NCBI GenBank assembly: GCA_003254925.1
Contig: QANZ01018265.1
Span: 254,667-318,666 of the forward strand
DNA from: Chamaecrista fasciculata
Lineage: Eukaryota; Streptophyta; Magnoliopsida; Fabales; Fabaceae
Reading direction: 5' to 3'
Length of the DNA: 64,000 nt
Part shown: in pieces, positions 1 through 11,149 of the stretch
How the letters are laid out: the number at the start of each line of letters is the position of its first letter
How positions within the stretch are numbered: position 1 is the first letter of the stretch
Position numbers and translations under genes: made by a program
Notes under the pieces: model-generated
Seen by the model: the letters and a program-made list of their open reading frames with translations, nothing else
Told to the model about the DNA's origin: nothing
Database searches by the model: none

Positions 1-799
1 ATTAGAAAATGAAAAAATTTACTAAACAACTTATGACTGGATCATTTTAAACTAAAGTTGAATAGATAATGGATCAATTTGAATTTTTTGACAGATATGA
101 ATTAAAATAAACTTTGAGACAAAGATACTGAACTAAAATAAATACTCCACCAATAATAAATCCATGGACCTACATTGTTTTTTTTTTTTTCTGTTCCTTT
201 TTTTTTAGTTCACAAGAAATTTAGAAAAATGAAAATGTAAAAAATCCAATATCTCTCGCTATAATTTATTGTTGTTATGGAGATCGTTAATGCCAACGTC
301 ATTGAGCATCAATAATCGTTGTCGACAACTAATGTCACATATGTCGAATCATTAGTCATTACCATATACCAGCAGTGCTTCTCGTCCCATCAGACTAGTC
401 AATCATCATTTAAGTATATCGTTACCAAAAAGAATTTATATCGTTACCTATTGTTTATGCTGTATGAAATATCAATCGCACTTATATTTGATCAACTCCG
501 CAGAACAAGCGACATGAATACAAGCATATACGGAAGTTCCATCACTGAATCCATAGTCAAATAAAAACAATACAGACTTTTATACCGAAAACATGGAGAG
601 AATTGTTCAAGCGAAAAAAGGGAAGCTCCAACGACAATCAGAAAGAACACCGTCAAAGACAAAAACAGAATGTCACCATTACCAGATTCAGTTTTTGACA
701 AATACTACAAAACACCGGCAAAGACACAAACGACCACAAGATACCAAGAAATCTTAATGATAGCAGACATAACAGAAGGCCTGTAATGTAATGGCGCAC
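1..799. other. 3' flank of eIF5, no gene seen
   Basis: AT-rich sequence downstream of the eIF5 stop codon (eIF5 is on the minus strand). The part next to the gene should hold its 3'UTR. Only short, unconserved reading frames are present. I see no RNA gene and no clear transposon borders. Confidence 0.5.
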
Positions 800-2176
800 T
801 CATTCTTCCTCTGATTCAGATTCAGCATTCTGAAGCCACTCGATGAAGGGCTTGATGCTTTTCCAGAGTTGCGAACTCTTGTTGCTGCCAGCCAAACCCT
901 GTTGGTACCACTCAAGTATGGACTCTTCCTCCAACAAATCAGAGTCATAGAGAGCCTTTAGGACCAATGCAACCTCCTTCACTGCGTCTGTGCTAACTTT
1001 TCCACAGAAAGATTCTACAGCATGCAGCAAAACCATTTGAGATCCCCCAATTTGAGCGGCTACTGCAAGGTAATTCATCTTTTTTGATGCGGCTTTGGCA
1101 AATCCTTTGCCAACACCCTCAAAAAGAGAGTCCAATAAAGCACTACAAACCTCTTGGGGACTTCCAGAGAGAGAACCAAGAAAAGATTTGAGCTGACCAG
1201 CAGAAGAACCTTTCTTCAGATAGTCTGTTATCTCCTCAACAAGGCTGTCATAGTTGTTAACAACACCACCATTTCCATGGTTTGGAGAACCCCTTGGTGA
1301 CTTCTGCACTCCATGTGTCGGAGAACCCTTTGGTGACTTCTTCACTTCATGTGTTGGAGAACCCTTTGGTGACTTCTCTTCACTGCCAGTAGAAAGCATA
1401 ACCATGTCAGCAGTAACGGCACTTAGCTGCTCCTGGATGCGCTGCCAAGCTGCCTCTAATGAAGTGTCTGTCTGCCATTGGACATCATCATCATCACCAT
1501 CAGACTGGCCATTTTCATCAGCGTTACTAAAAGCAGGGGAGCAGTCCTCATCAGAACCAGAGTTTTTCTTCTTTGATGATGCTCTAGTAGCATCCTTGGA
1601 GTTAGCCACAGTTCCCTTCTTTTTCCCTTCCTTTTTAAGCTTCCTTAATTCCTCATCAACAGCCTCACCTTCTTTAAGTCGCTCCTTTTCAGCCCTTCTC
1701 ATGGCCTTCTTGTCTTTTGATCCCTTCTTCTGCTCAGGTGGATTCTTAATTATAAAAGTTGTAAGCTTGTCCCTCATATCAACATCTGAGACAAACCCAC
1801 AGGCAGCACATTTTAGGGTGATCATCTGGGTCTTTGTTATAATTACCTCGGTTTCAGGGTTGCTGCAGCCATAACATTGAACATATTTCTTTATGAAATT
1901 TTCAAGGAGCCCGGCAAGCTTTGCAGTTTCATGGGCCCCATTCACCAGGGAAGTTCCTGTCTTCTCATCAAATTTTGATTGGGCTCCAAGCTCACAGCCA
2001 AAATATTTGGTAATGTAAGACGAGGGTCTAGCCAAGGCCTTTGCAATGTCAACCATGTTAACCACATTAGTCCTGATGCCATTTCCTCTCCCTTCTATCT
2101 TGGTTATCATTTTTGGCATCTTATACCTATAGAAGGCATCATCACGGTTTGATGCACCAATGTTCTGTAAAGCCAT
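800..2176 (-). CDS. EIF5: Eukaryotic translation initiation factor 5 (eIF5)
   Basis: eIF5 is the GTPase-activating protein for eIF2 in the scanning 43S complex and organises the multifactor complex in the cytosol. The 458-residue protein is read from one uninterrupted exon. The N-terminal domain has FYRYKMP at 15-21, where Arg17 aligns with the arginine finger of human eIF5 (Arg15). It is followed by NMVDIAKAL and TKYFGCELGAQ and a zinc ribbon with Cys101, Cys104, Cys123 and Cys126. A lysine/glutamate-rich linker follows. The C-terminal W2/HEAT domain ends in the aromatic/acidic boxes (EEESILEW and a final run of Glu/Ser) that bind eIF2-beta and eIF1/eIF3. The linker contains a threefold tandem KSPKGSPTH-type repeat (see findings). 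The start is the conserved MALQNIG. The gene is divergent from VPS9A. The length fits plant eIF5. Confidence 0.97.
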   Translation of the reverse strand: MALQNIGASNRDDAFYRYKMPKMITKIEGRGNGIRTNVVNMVDIAKALARPSSYITKYFGCELGAQSKFDEKTGTSLVNGAHETAKLAGLLENFIKKYVQCYGCSNPETEVIITKTQMITLKCAACGFVSDVDMRDKLTTFIIKNPPEQKKGSKDKKAMRRAEKERLKEGEAVDEELRKLKKEGKKKGTVANSKDATRASSKKKNSGSDEDCSPAFSNADENGQSDGDDDDVQWQTDTSLEAAWQRIQEQLSAVTADMVMLSTGSEEKSPKGSPTHEVKKSPKGSPTHGVQKSPRGSPNHGNGGVVNNYDSLVEEITDYLKKGSSAGQLKSFLGSLSGSPQEVCSALLDSLFEGVGKGFAKAASKKMNYLAVAAQIGGSQMVLLHAVESFCGKVSTDAVKEVALVLKALYDSDLLEEESILEWYQQGLAGSNKSSQLWKSIKPFIEWLQNAESESEEE

Positions 2177-2201
2177 CTTGATTCTTACAAATGTATGGAA
2201 G

Positions 2202-3309
2202 CTTGAAAAAGTTGATCAAAAGGGAGGAAAAGGCTGCATAAACTGACAACCTTGGCTAGTATTCTTTTGAACCTCTAAAGAACCAACACACAGGCAGCCT
2301 GTTTCATTTGCAAAATCTCTACTCTTTTTTCTAGACGTAGGACAATACTCCCCAAGTAAACCAATTGATGTCAAAAAGAGGGCAACTCGGTCAGACATAA
2401 AAAAGGTTACAAACTTTAGACCCTCCACTTTGACAAACTGCAGAACACAGCAGAATGAACTGCAAACTTTCCTACAAAACAATAGACAAATCTGAGTTAT
2501 TCTCAAGGAGAAAATCAACAATATCCAATGAGAATAATTTAAATTCCACTTGAAAATAATTTGACAAATGAGAAATAAAAATTCAACATTAGAATGAAAC
2601 AATCAACAGATCAGGCTTGAAAAAGCAATACAACATCAGGATTGGGAACGTGCAGATCTCAACCGACCAACAAGTTCTGAGGATTCAATTTCATATCTCC
2701 GGGAATCTAGAATAAATAAACCATACCAGAGACTAGAGCAAGATATTTTCTGGGGCAAATTTGTTTAGATTTTTTTGAAAAAACAAGTGCCCAATAAGGT
2801 CGAATTTCCAATCAAATCCCAAGTTCGTGAACCTCTTACCAAAGGACCGTCAAGTATGAAAAGACAGCGACCACGCGTAAATAGAAAATCCAAAAACAAA
2901 AATGGCACATATTCAGCAATCAGCACAGATAGTAGAAATCAATATGAAGTTCAATCCACCAATGTCACAGATCTCGGAATCGAGATGCACCAATTAATTG
3001 ATCCGAAAATCAGTCAGAAAAACAAGAGGATAGATCAAAACATTATCAAACTCAAATTATGACATAAATACAAAGATCGACAATGATAACAGAATCATAC
3101 CCTAATATACAATCAGAACCGATTAATCCAGCTACGGTCAAACAGATGGTGTCAAATAAATAAACAAAAAGCGAAAAGAAGAGCGGATAATAAACACTCT
3201 ACAAAATTGAAGCTGAAACGAAATAGAACAAATAAAAAGGATAGAACACAAGAATCTGAAATTGAAATTGAAATTGAAACTAAAACGAAATATGCAGCAA
3301 CAACCATAC
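2202..3309 (-). other. Predicted 5'UTR intron of eIF5
   Basis: On the minus strand a strong donor (TAG|GTATGG, exon ending at 3310) lies downstream of the TATA box, and a pyrimidine-rich acceptor (TTTTTCAAG) ends at 2202, 25 bases before the ATG. A leader intron of this kind is common in plant translation-factor genes. The intron borders are inferred from motifs only. No coding potential is seen inside on either strand. Confidence 0.6.
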
Positions 3310-3408
3310 CTACGAAGAGACGAAGATTGAAATGGCTCGGCGTTGATACTATCCGTGTGCTGAAGCGAAAGAGAAGTGCGTTATTGTGGAGCGAGGATGC
3401 AGAATTTA

Positions 3409-3447
3409 TATTTATATGCGCCACAAAGAGGACACCGAGAAACCCTA
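3409..3447 (-). promoter_or_regulatory. eIF5 core promoter: TATA box and telo-box
   Basis: On the minus strand a TATA box (TATAAATA) occupies 3416-3409. A telo-box (AAACCCTA read on the plus strand) lies at 3440-3447, just upstream of it. Telo-boxes are known in promoters of plant genes for the translation apparatus. Given the TATA position, transcription should start near 3385, leaving a leader exon of about 75 bases before the donor at 3309. The motifs are seen; the start site is inferred. Confidence 0.55.
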
Positions 3448-4808
3448 TATGCGTTAAGCGTTAGGGCAAGCTAAGCTTTATTAATCATTTAAATATATAT
3501 TTCCTTTTTTTATTCGAAATTCAAAAACCGACATATATAATTGCCGTGTATTATTTGTTTTGGCAAAAAACATAGGTAATTTGCATTGTATTTTTTCCGT
3601 GTATAAATTTCCTTGTATTTTTGGTAAAAACATATATAAACACAATTTGACTCGTTTTTTATAAAAAAAAACAAATTCTAGAAAGTCACTACGAATTGCT
3701 CTTTTTTTAGGATTCTTTGAACAATAATATTTTTAGAAAATGATAATAGTTTTAAAATATGACGGCAAATTTCCACTGAATAAACATGTCATGAACTATT
3801 GACTATCCTCTTATAACTACCCTGAATTTTGAATATTATGAAAAATGATTAAATTTAATAATACTGGAAAATTTGACATTTATATTTATTTGAATTGGAA
3901 TAGACTCTTTAATTATTGAATATTGTCATATATATTTCATATTTAATCTATATGTGATATACTAAGACTCTTGACAAACTTTTTTTTATTTAGTTGAGAT
4001 TAACAAATTAGGGTTAAATCATGCTTGAAATCAAGCTCAAAAATAGGTTGCATGTTTAATGAAGTTAGCCATATATTTTTCGTTTCCAGTCTTGATGTAA
4101 CAAAATCAAAGCTCCATATTACTTTTTACGAATTCAATCTTTGTACAGTTGGAGTTATTGACAAACAAAGTTATATAATACTTTGAAAGTGAGTTTGGTT
4201 AAAACATCAATGTCAACTTCTAAAATATTATTTGGCTTTGTTTGCCAAAGACTTCAACTGAATAAAGAAAAAATTTGTCAAACATAATTCGCAGTTCTTA
4301 TTCATTTGGAATTAGAGAGATAAGACTAACTTTATGAAATAAACGATTTATTTTTAAGCTCGATTTGAGGCTCAATTTGACATTATTTGTCGATGATCCC
4401 AGTTATGTAAAGAAATAACTTATCAAAAGTATTTCATAGTTCAAAATTCATCGAATTTGAACTTGAAGCAAGATATATATAACCATATTCAAGTTAGTGA
4501 TCAAAACAAAATTATTTATAAATATTAAGCACCATAATGAAAGTTTTGGCAGGAATCTGATAATACTCTTGTGTGACAATTCAGGTAAAATTTAAAAGAT
4601 TCTAATGGTAAGGATGATATATATATATAGTTGCTTATATTTTTTTAATTATTTTTTATATGATCAATTATTATAAATAGAGAATATATGAATATTCTTT
4701 TATATAACTAATTATAAGTAATGTAGGATAAAAATAGATTTAATAACCTAATATAATTAATTCATATATATATATATACTATTATATTATTATTATACTA
4801 TATATAGC
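3448..4808. other. Intergenic AT-rich DNA between eIF5 and VPS9A
   Basis: No reading frame with coding character. It holds distal eIF5 promoter sequence, then AT-rich DNA with phrases that recur elsewhere in the window (for example references to the family at 5491, 29371 and 34099), and an (AT)n-rich stretch at about 4615-4800. Confidence 0.5.
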
Positions 4809-4953
4809 AGTGGATCTCCTATCAAATGGTACGCCTTGTTGTTCAGCAGGGACCAATCATGTGGCACCATATGTGCAGTGGCGCACACGTGGCGGCACAT
4901 GATTGGTCATCGCTGAACGGCAGGGCGTGCCGTTCGGCAGAAGATCCGTAGTG
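4809..4953. mobile_element. GC-rich palindromic MITE (foldback)
   Basis: The two halves are imperfect inverted copies. GGATCTCCT... near 4812 pairs with ...AGATCC near 4946, and ACCAATCATGTG near 4852 pairs with CACATGATTGGT near 4897. The segment would fold into a hairpin about 70 base pairs long and is far richer in GC than its surroundings. No protein is encoded. I could not settle a target-site duplication, so the family is open. Confidence 0.7.
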
Positions 4954-5490
4954 TGTAAAAGTATTTTGGTTAGTCAAAATTAATTTTATTATGAAATATT
5001 AAAAGATAAAAAAAATAGTGGAAGAAGTTAAGTAATTTCTCACAAATTCAATAGCTAAACAAAAAAACTTTCCATTACTTCAAATAAAATAATAATATAT
5101 TATAAAAAATTAAATTTTCATTAAAAATATAATAAAATATTTTTAAATTTTTAAATATATTAAATATGTGGAAAGTTTTATTATAATATATAATATATTT
5201 CATTAAAATTTAATTATATGTGGAAACTTCATGAAACTTCCCACTTAGGATATTTAAATATATTATAAAATATTTTTAAATTGATTTTCTTTCCTTTTCA
5301 ACATTTTTTCCATCCAATTAAAATTGTCAACAAATAAGATTAAATAAAGTCTCAAAAGTGGATTGTTAGTTTCGCATTCAAATAAGCAAAGTTAATAGTC
5401 TAAATACGACAAGTTCAAAATTATATGTTAACTCTTGTGAGTTCTTTCTCTATATAGTTGAAACTATTAGTATATGTTTAGAATTAATTT
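4954..5490. other. Very AT-rich intergenic DNA
   Basis: Long runs of A/T with TATAAAATATTTTTAAA-like phrases. No gene, RNA or bounded element could be supported. Confidence 0.4.
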
Positions 5491-5590
5491 GAGAAATTAT
5501 GGAAACATGCCAGACTAATTTGAAACAAATAAAATATTTATAACCCATTTGAAATCTATCACATATATTTATAACTAATTTGAGATTTTA
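5491..5590 (+). repeat. Dispersed repeat, copy 1 of 3
   Basis: This stretch (GAGAAATTATGGAAACATG..., then TTGAAACAAATAAA and repeated ACCCATTTGA-like phrases) recurs in diverged form at about 29371-29477 and 34099-34190. The shared order of phrases shows common descent. It probably belongs to the end of an old, unclassified transposon. Confidence 0.5.
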
Positions 5591-5771
5591 ATTTTTAACC
5601 TTAAAAACATTTTTGCTTCCACAAATAATATTCACTTCCACAATCTCTCAAAATAAATAATTTCTGACCGTTGAGCTACAGAATATGGTAAAACTCTTAC
5701 AAAATAGAAAAAGGAAGAAAAAAAAAGTGAGCAATATTATTATTATTTGGTAAGCAATATAATTTAATTAT

Positions 5772-6302
5772 GAGGAAACCTACTATTTGGTCCCTCCTTT
5801 TTTACTGAGTCAATGATTTGGCCCTTCATTTATTGAAATAGACTACTCAGTCTCTCATTTATCATAATCGTCAACAATTTAGTCCCTCCATTAAATTACT
5901 TGATGACGTGAACGTTAAATGCTAACATGACACCCATTAAATGTTACTTTGGCATCCCAGTCACCTAAACCAACTGAACCGGACCAAAGAACATAATTAA
6001 ATCTGTCGAAAATTAAGTCATACTGAATATTTATCTTACATGTGAAGTTTCATGAGGCTTAAACTATTGAAGCATTTCCAAATTTTAAATCCTAAGTGGT
6101 CCCAAATAGTTAAATATGTGGCATTTAACGTGTCGCATGTGCACTTAACGGCTATATCATCAATGTCATTAACAGAGATATGTTACATGGACTAACAAGT
6201 TGACATTTGTAATTTTTGAGGAACCAAATAGTCTACTTAAAAAATATAAGGACCAAATAGTTGAAACTGTGAAAAAAGAGGGACCAAATAGTAGGTTTCC
6301 TC
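5772..6302. mobile_element. Mutator-like MITE (MULE), 531 bp, intact borders
   Basis: Both ends carry the same inverted terminal repeat, which starts GAGGAAACCTACTATTTGG and is perfect for 25 bases, with weaker similarity for about 100 bases. The element is flanked by a perfect 9-bp duplication, TTTAATTAT, at 5763-5771 and 6303-6311. A 9-bp target duplication with long terminal repeats is typical of Mutator-like elements. It encodes no transposase, so it is non-autonomous. It ends about 180 bases upstream of the VPS9A start codon. Related, decayed ends occur near 34207-34525 and 48820-48960. Confidence 0.88.
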
Positions 6303-6482
6303 TTTAATTATTATTGCTATTACTTATTACCATATATATGTCCCTTCCACTGTTCTACAGGGCGGAATTCAGCAGCTATTGTCAACGAGAGTAGGTACTT
6401 CCCAAGCGAATTGCAATCTGCAAAAGCAAGAGCAAGACTCAGCTCAGTTTCAGTTTCAGCCTTTCCGGCACCGGAGAAATCA

Positions 6483-9400
6483 ATGGAAAACGCCGACGTT
6501 TTCTTGGGTTTACATGATTTCCTTGAGCGCATGCGCCAACCCTCTGCCGCCGATTTCGTCAAAGCAATCAAGAGGTTTTACTTTACAACTCTCAATCAAT
6601 TTCAAAATTCCATTCTCTCCCTTTCCTTGATTTCACTCTCCCTGTTTTGTTTTCTTTCTTGATTTGTTCTCACAAATGCAATTTTCCCCCTTATGTGCGT
6701 TCATTTCGTTGATAGATTTTGATAGTGTTTTATAATTATTTGATTACTTATTATTAATTCTATCCATCCAACACGTCAATGGATTCTCCAAAATGTACCG
6801 TGGAGAAGATCTTAAACTTCGATGATGTTTCTTTGAGGTTTCCAAACTCACAGCTATAGTCAATGATCCAGTGTTCGAAATAATGATGCGTTGATCGACG
6901 CAGCCCATAATAATTACTTATATAACTCTCTTTAAAGTATCTTTGGATTGTAACCATTAGTATTGTTTATCCTTTGATGAGATCATGAGACTCTCAAGAA
7001 AAATCTTTGTGAGTGGGACAATTTTATTGCAGCTTTATTGTGTCATTTTCAAATAATGCTCCAGATCCAGAGAGGGATAGTGCCGCAGTACAGCAGTTCC
7101 TTGTAAATATGGAAGCGGCTTTCAGGGCTCATCCACTATGGGCTGGCTGCTCCGAGGAAGAGCTTGAGAGTGCTGGTGAAGTGAGTTTCTTTTTTACCTT
7201 ACTTTCTTCAATCATGAATGTAAGTTATAGGGTGGTCTTCCTGATTGCTGGTCAGACAGGAATCATGATATTATTATTATTATGGTGCAATCTCAGACCT
7301 ATAACTTGATCCAAAATGGACCCCAGATTGATTTTCTTTCCTTTTCAGTTTATCTTGTCTCAGTGATAGTTAAATGTTCTGAACAAACTCCTTTCCAAGT
7401 TTGTTAATAAATGTGATGTAACCAAAAATTAATGAGAACTAATCAATGAGGCTTTTAAAGAGACAAGCATTATTCCTGACATTCACTGCTATAGCCAGAT
7501 ATTAATCATCCACTCTCCTTTTTACTATCTTTCTGTTTCTGTGCTATGCAGATTTTGTCAAACTATTGCTCTATGTAAAAAGGAAAAGAGATTAAAAATG
7601 AAGAAAAGAAAATAAAGATGACTAACAAATAAGGCCTTTTGTCAAACAAAGGTGAATGTTTAACATGAAACTTTTTTTTTTGGGGGTTTATCAATGTACG
7701 TTTAAGAGTTAATACCCCATCCTTGCCATTCCTAGAATGAAAGTAATTTTAAGAGAACTTAGTTTCTCTGGTTCAATTAAATTGCATAAGTTGTAAGGTA
7801 AAGAAAAGCTTCAGGGTTCATGTGGGTTTTCTGGGCTTCAAGATGAATCCCATACAACTAGAGAACTGAAACTGAATTCAAACTTTTGCTCTTCCATCTA
7901 CTTTCTTCATTACTGATAGAAAGCAATATTCTACATTCTTTTCCTTTTAAACTGTTTTCTTACTATGTGGTGCTTCATCTATTCTTTATCTCTTTACCTG
8001 TGGGTTTCACTCATATACAGGGGCTGGAGAAGTATGTCATGACGAAGTTATTTACTCGTGTATTTGCTTCACTTCCAGATGATGTAAAACTTGATGATCA
8101 TCTTTTTGAAAAGATGGCTTTGATTCAACAATTTATTCGGCCTGAAAATTTGGATGTCAAGCCAACCTTTCAGAATGAGACATCTTGGTTGGTGAGTATG
8201 CAACTACACATTGGAGGTGATTTTTATTTTCTATACAGTATAGGCAGTTGAAATTTTGTTTTCATGTGGACATTTGTTCATGTTAAAAGGCCAATGAATG
8301 CTGTATCCATGCTGGATGGATTTTTTTGGGTTTTTAGCCATCATCGCTAGAATGTAGATTTCAAATATAGTTTATTTCTTCTTACATCCTTGTTCTCATA
8401 GTTAAGTTTAATTTTAACGGTCTTTGTTTGTATATAATGAATTTGCCAGTTGGAGAAAGAGTATTTCCAATAAGAATCCATCTTGAGTTGGGTTTTAGTT
8501 TTGTCAACTGATTGCACAATTTTTGACTTTTTACACTTGTTCATGTTTTATCAGTAAAGATCCTTTAAGACATTACATCTTCTGTCTGTTGTACTGTTCG
8601 CAGCTAGCTCAGAAAGAGTTGCAGAAGATCAACATGTACAAGGCACCCAGAGACAAACTAGTGTGCATCCTGAATTGTTGCAAGGTTATCAATAACTTGC
8701 TGATTAATGCTTCTATTGCATCGAATGACAATCCTCCAGGAGCTGATGAATTTCTTCCTGTGCTAATTTATGTTACTATAAAGGTAATCTCTGCATTTCA
8801 ACATTGAGAGGACAGTTTTCTTAAGAGTTATCAGTATGCTCTTATCTGTAGTTTGTTTTCTCAAATTTGGCTCGGTCATTGTACTTTGTTTTCATCAGTA
8901 TGAAAGCTTATACAGATGTAGCTTGTAATTTTGTAGAGTTATGTGGAAATGAAGTAGCAAAAGAACCAGAATGAAGGGAAAAAAAAAAATCAGTCCATAA
9001 TCTTATTCAAATTCAATGATAAAAGCTACTGTTAATAATCTGCCGTTATCCTACCTTCTTCGTCTTTGTTCAACGATTTGTTCGAGTTTTCATTGGGTGT
9101 CTTGTTTAGGTCTACTAGTGCTATCTGAGACATTTAAGGTCACTGTTAACTGTGGCATTTTGTGACACCACCTGTAAGGATTCCGGTACTAGGTTAGGGA
9201 TGTTTTCCTTTTTTGGTTATGATTCCCTATTTTTGTTTTGTTTCATTTTAAGTATTGGGTTAGGGAAGTTCTCCCTATTTTGGGATGATTCCTTGGTGAT
9301 TCTTTTTGTCTTTTTGGTGTGTGTAACTGCATATCATCCAAATGGCTGGTAACAAGACCATTGTAGTAACCAATGTGGTTCCTGTCTTCACAAGGATTAT

Positions 9401-11149
9401 TGATAAAAGACATGAGTTTAGGGATCTGTATATTCTATGATATGTCTGTAACAAGTTGAGCATGATTACTATCCATGCTCCAACTCGAGGGGGATTGTTA
9501 AGAAACAAGATAAAGATAAAATCTTATTAGGATTATGATTGATGTCTGATTAGGATTTAAGTTAAAATGTTGGTTTTATACTTAGATAAGGATTTGATAT
9601 TCAGTTTAAATTTATTTTATTCAAACTTTTCTGGATAAGGATAGTTAGTTATAATTTTTATCTAGGGTCCAGCTTGAGGGAGAGTGTTGAGAAACAAGAT
9701 AAAGATAAGAAATCTTAAAAGGATTAGGATTTTTTAGGTTGAAGTTTAAATGTTAGCTTTATATTTATATGAGGATTTGATATTCAGTTTAGATTAATTT
9801 TATTTGAACTTTTTGGTATAAAGATAGTTATACTTTTTATCATATATATGTACCTAAGTACCTTCACATCATCAATAAATCATCATGGCATGGGTCATTT
9901 TGTCCATGAACTTACATATTATATATGTCAATTACATTATTTTCTACTTAGAAGAACTTGCTACTTTGAAGTTTAAACTGCTGATGGGTGCAAGAGTTAT
10001 TCTTATGGCCTTTTGCTTTTGACATATTTGCTCTCAACAGTTGTCTCTGTTTAATGCTTACGAGTTAAAAACTGAAAATTCAAGAGTGATGAAATTGGAC
10101 ATGTGAGATGGACTTCTTTGACAAACTTAGAGTACATACTTGAATGGCTATTTTCTCCACCAATTGAAATTTCCTCTGATTTATATGGTATCATATAGTG
10201 GCTAAAGCGTATAACTGTATAAGTTATACATGATAACCTGATATTCTTGTAAATTTTTGTTTTTCTTCCTGTATGCCATTTGATGTGCACTTTGATTTGT
10301 ATTTATAAAATTATACACCTTTTCTTTCCCAAAAATGTTATGCAGGCAAACCCTCCACAACTGCACTCCAACCTACTGTACATTCAAAGATTTAGACGCC
10401 AATCTCGATTGGTTTCCGAAGCAGCTTATTTTTTCACAAACATGCTCTCTGCGGAGGCCTTTATCACAAACATTGACGCAAAAGCCCTTTCAATGGATGA
10501 AAATGAATTTGAGAGAAACATTGAATCTGCTCGTGCTGTTCTTTCTGGACTTTCAACTGATTTGCAGGATCAAACCAGATTGCCTGATCAAAGTCCTGAA
10601 GAACATTCAAGAATAGAACCAGCTAGAGAGTTTGCATCACAAACTCCATCATCTGAATCAAAATCTGAAAATAGGAAAGTAACTCTTGCAGATCAGTTTT
10701 CGATAACAAAGATTCCATCCCTCTCAGATTTGGAGAATAAAGGGGCAAGTATGCTTTTGAAGGAGGATGGGGTAAATGAAGTTTTCAGGGAGTACCCATA
10801 TTTATTTGCTCGTTCCGGTGACCTTACAGTCGGTGAAGTGGAAGACCTGCTAAATAACTACAAACAACTAGTTATCAAATACATTTGTCTTTCCAAAGGG
10901 TTAGGTGTCTCTCCTGTATCTCATCCTCCATCTGATACACAAAATAATGTACAAGACCATGTTGAAACAAAAATAGATTCTTCAGATAGTGGATATGTAG
11001 ATGCAGATGAAACCACAAAAAAATCTTTGGATAGGATAGATAGTTCAGATGGAGCATCACTTTCTAGGGAGAAAAAACTTCAATCTGATCTGCCACAGGA
11101 TGAGGCAGTTGCACATCACGGTGGAGGCAGTTTTGAAACCTCTAATTGA
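6483..11149 (+). CDS. VPS9A: Vacuolar protein sorting-associated protein 9A (Rab5 GEF)
   Basis: VPS9A is the guanine nucleotide exchange factor for plant Rab5 GTPases (RHA1, ARA7, ARA6) on endosomes, needed for vacuolar traffic. Coding exons: 6483-6574, 7033-7180, 8021-8191, 8604-8783, 10346-11149; total 464 residues. The N-terminal helical bundle (MENADVFLGLHDFLERM) is followed by the VPS9 domain at about 100-245 (LEKYVMTKLF, APRDKLVCILNCCKVI, ADEFLPVLIYV). Asp185 in GADEFLP and Tyr225 in EAAYFF fall at the same residue numbers as the two catalytic residues reported for Arabidopsis VPS9a, which supports the exon joins. The tail is long, Ser/Asp-rich and poorly conserved, and the protein is somewhat shorter than the Arabidopsis one (about 520). 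Intron 4 (8784-10345) holds copia LTR debris. The start is the first ATG that begins the conserved N-terminus. Confidence 0.95.
9480..9870 (+). mobile_element. Two tandem Copia-type LTR ends in VPS9A intron 4
   Basis: At about 9480 the sequence CTCGAGGGGGATTGTTAAG has the form of a polypurine tract followed by an LTR starting with TGTTAAG. A second diverged copy, CTTGAGGGAGAGTGTTGAG, starts near 9673. After each, the text runs in parallel (AAACAAGATAAAGATAA..., GGATTTGATATTCAGTTTA...) for about 180 bases. These are remnants of one retroelement family. No gag or pol frame remains. The region from about 9150, including ATCATTACTATCCATGCTC-like text upstream, may also derive from it. Confidence 0.6.

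Noticed and set aside
1254..1874. 206-residue plus-strand frame inside eIF5
   Set aside because: It is the antisense shadow of the eIF5 linker; its repeated peptide mirrors the SP repeat and has no homology I recognise.
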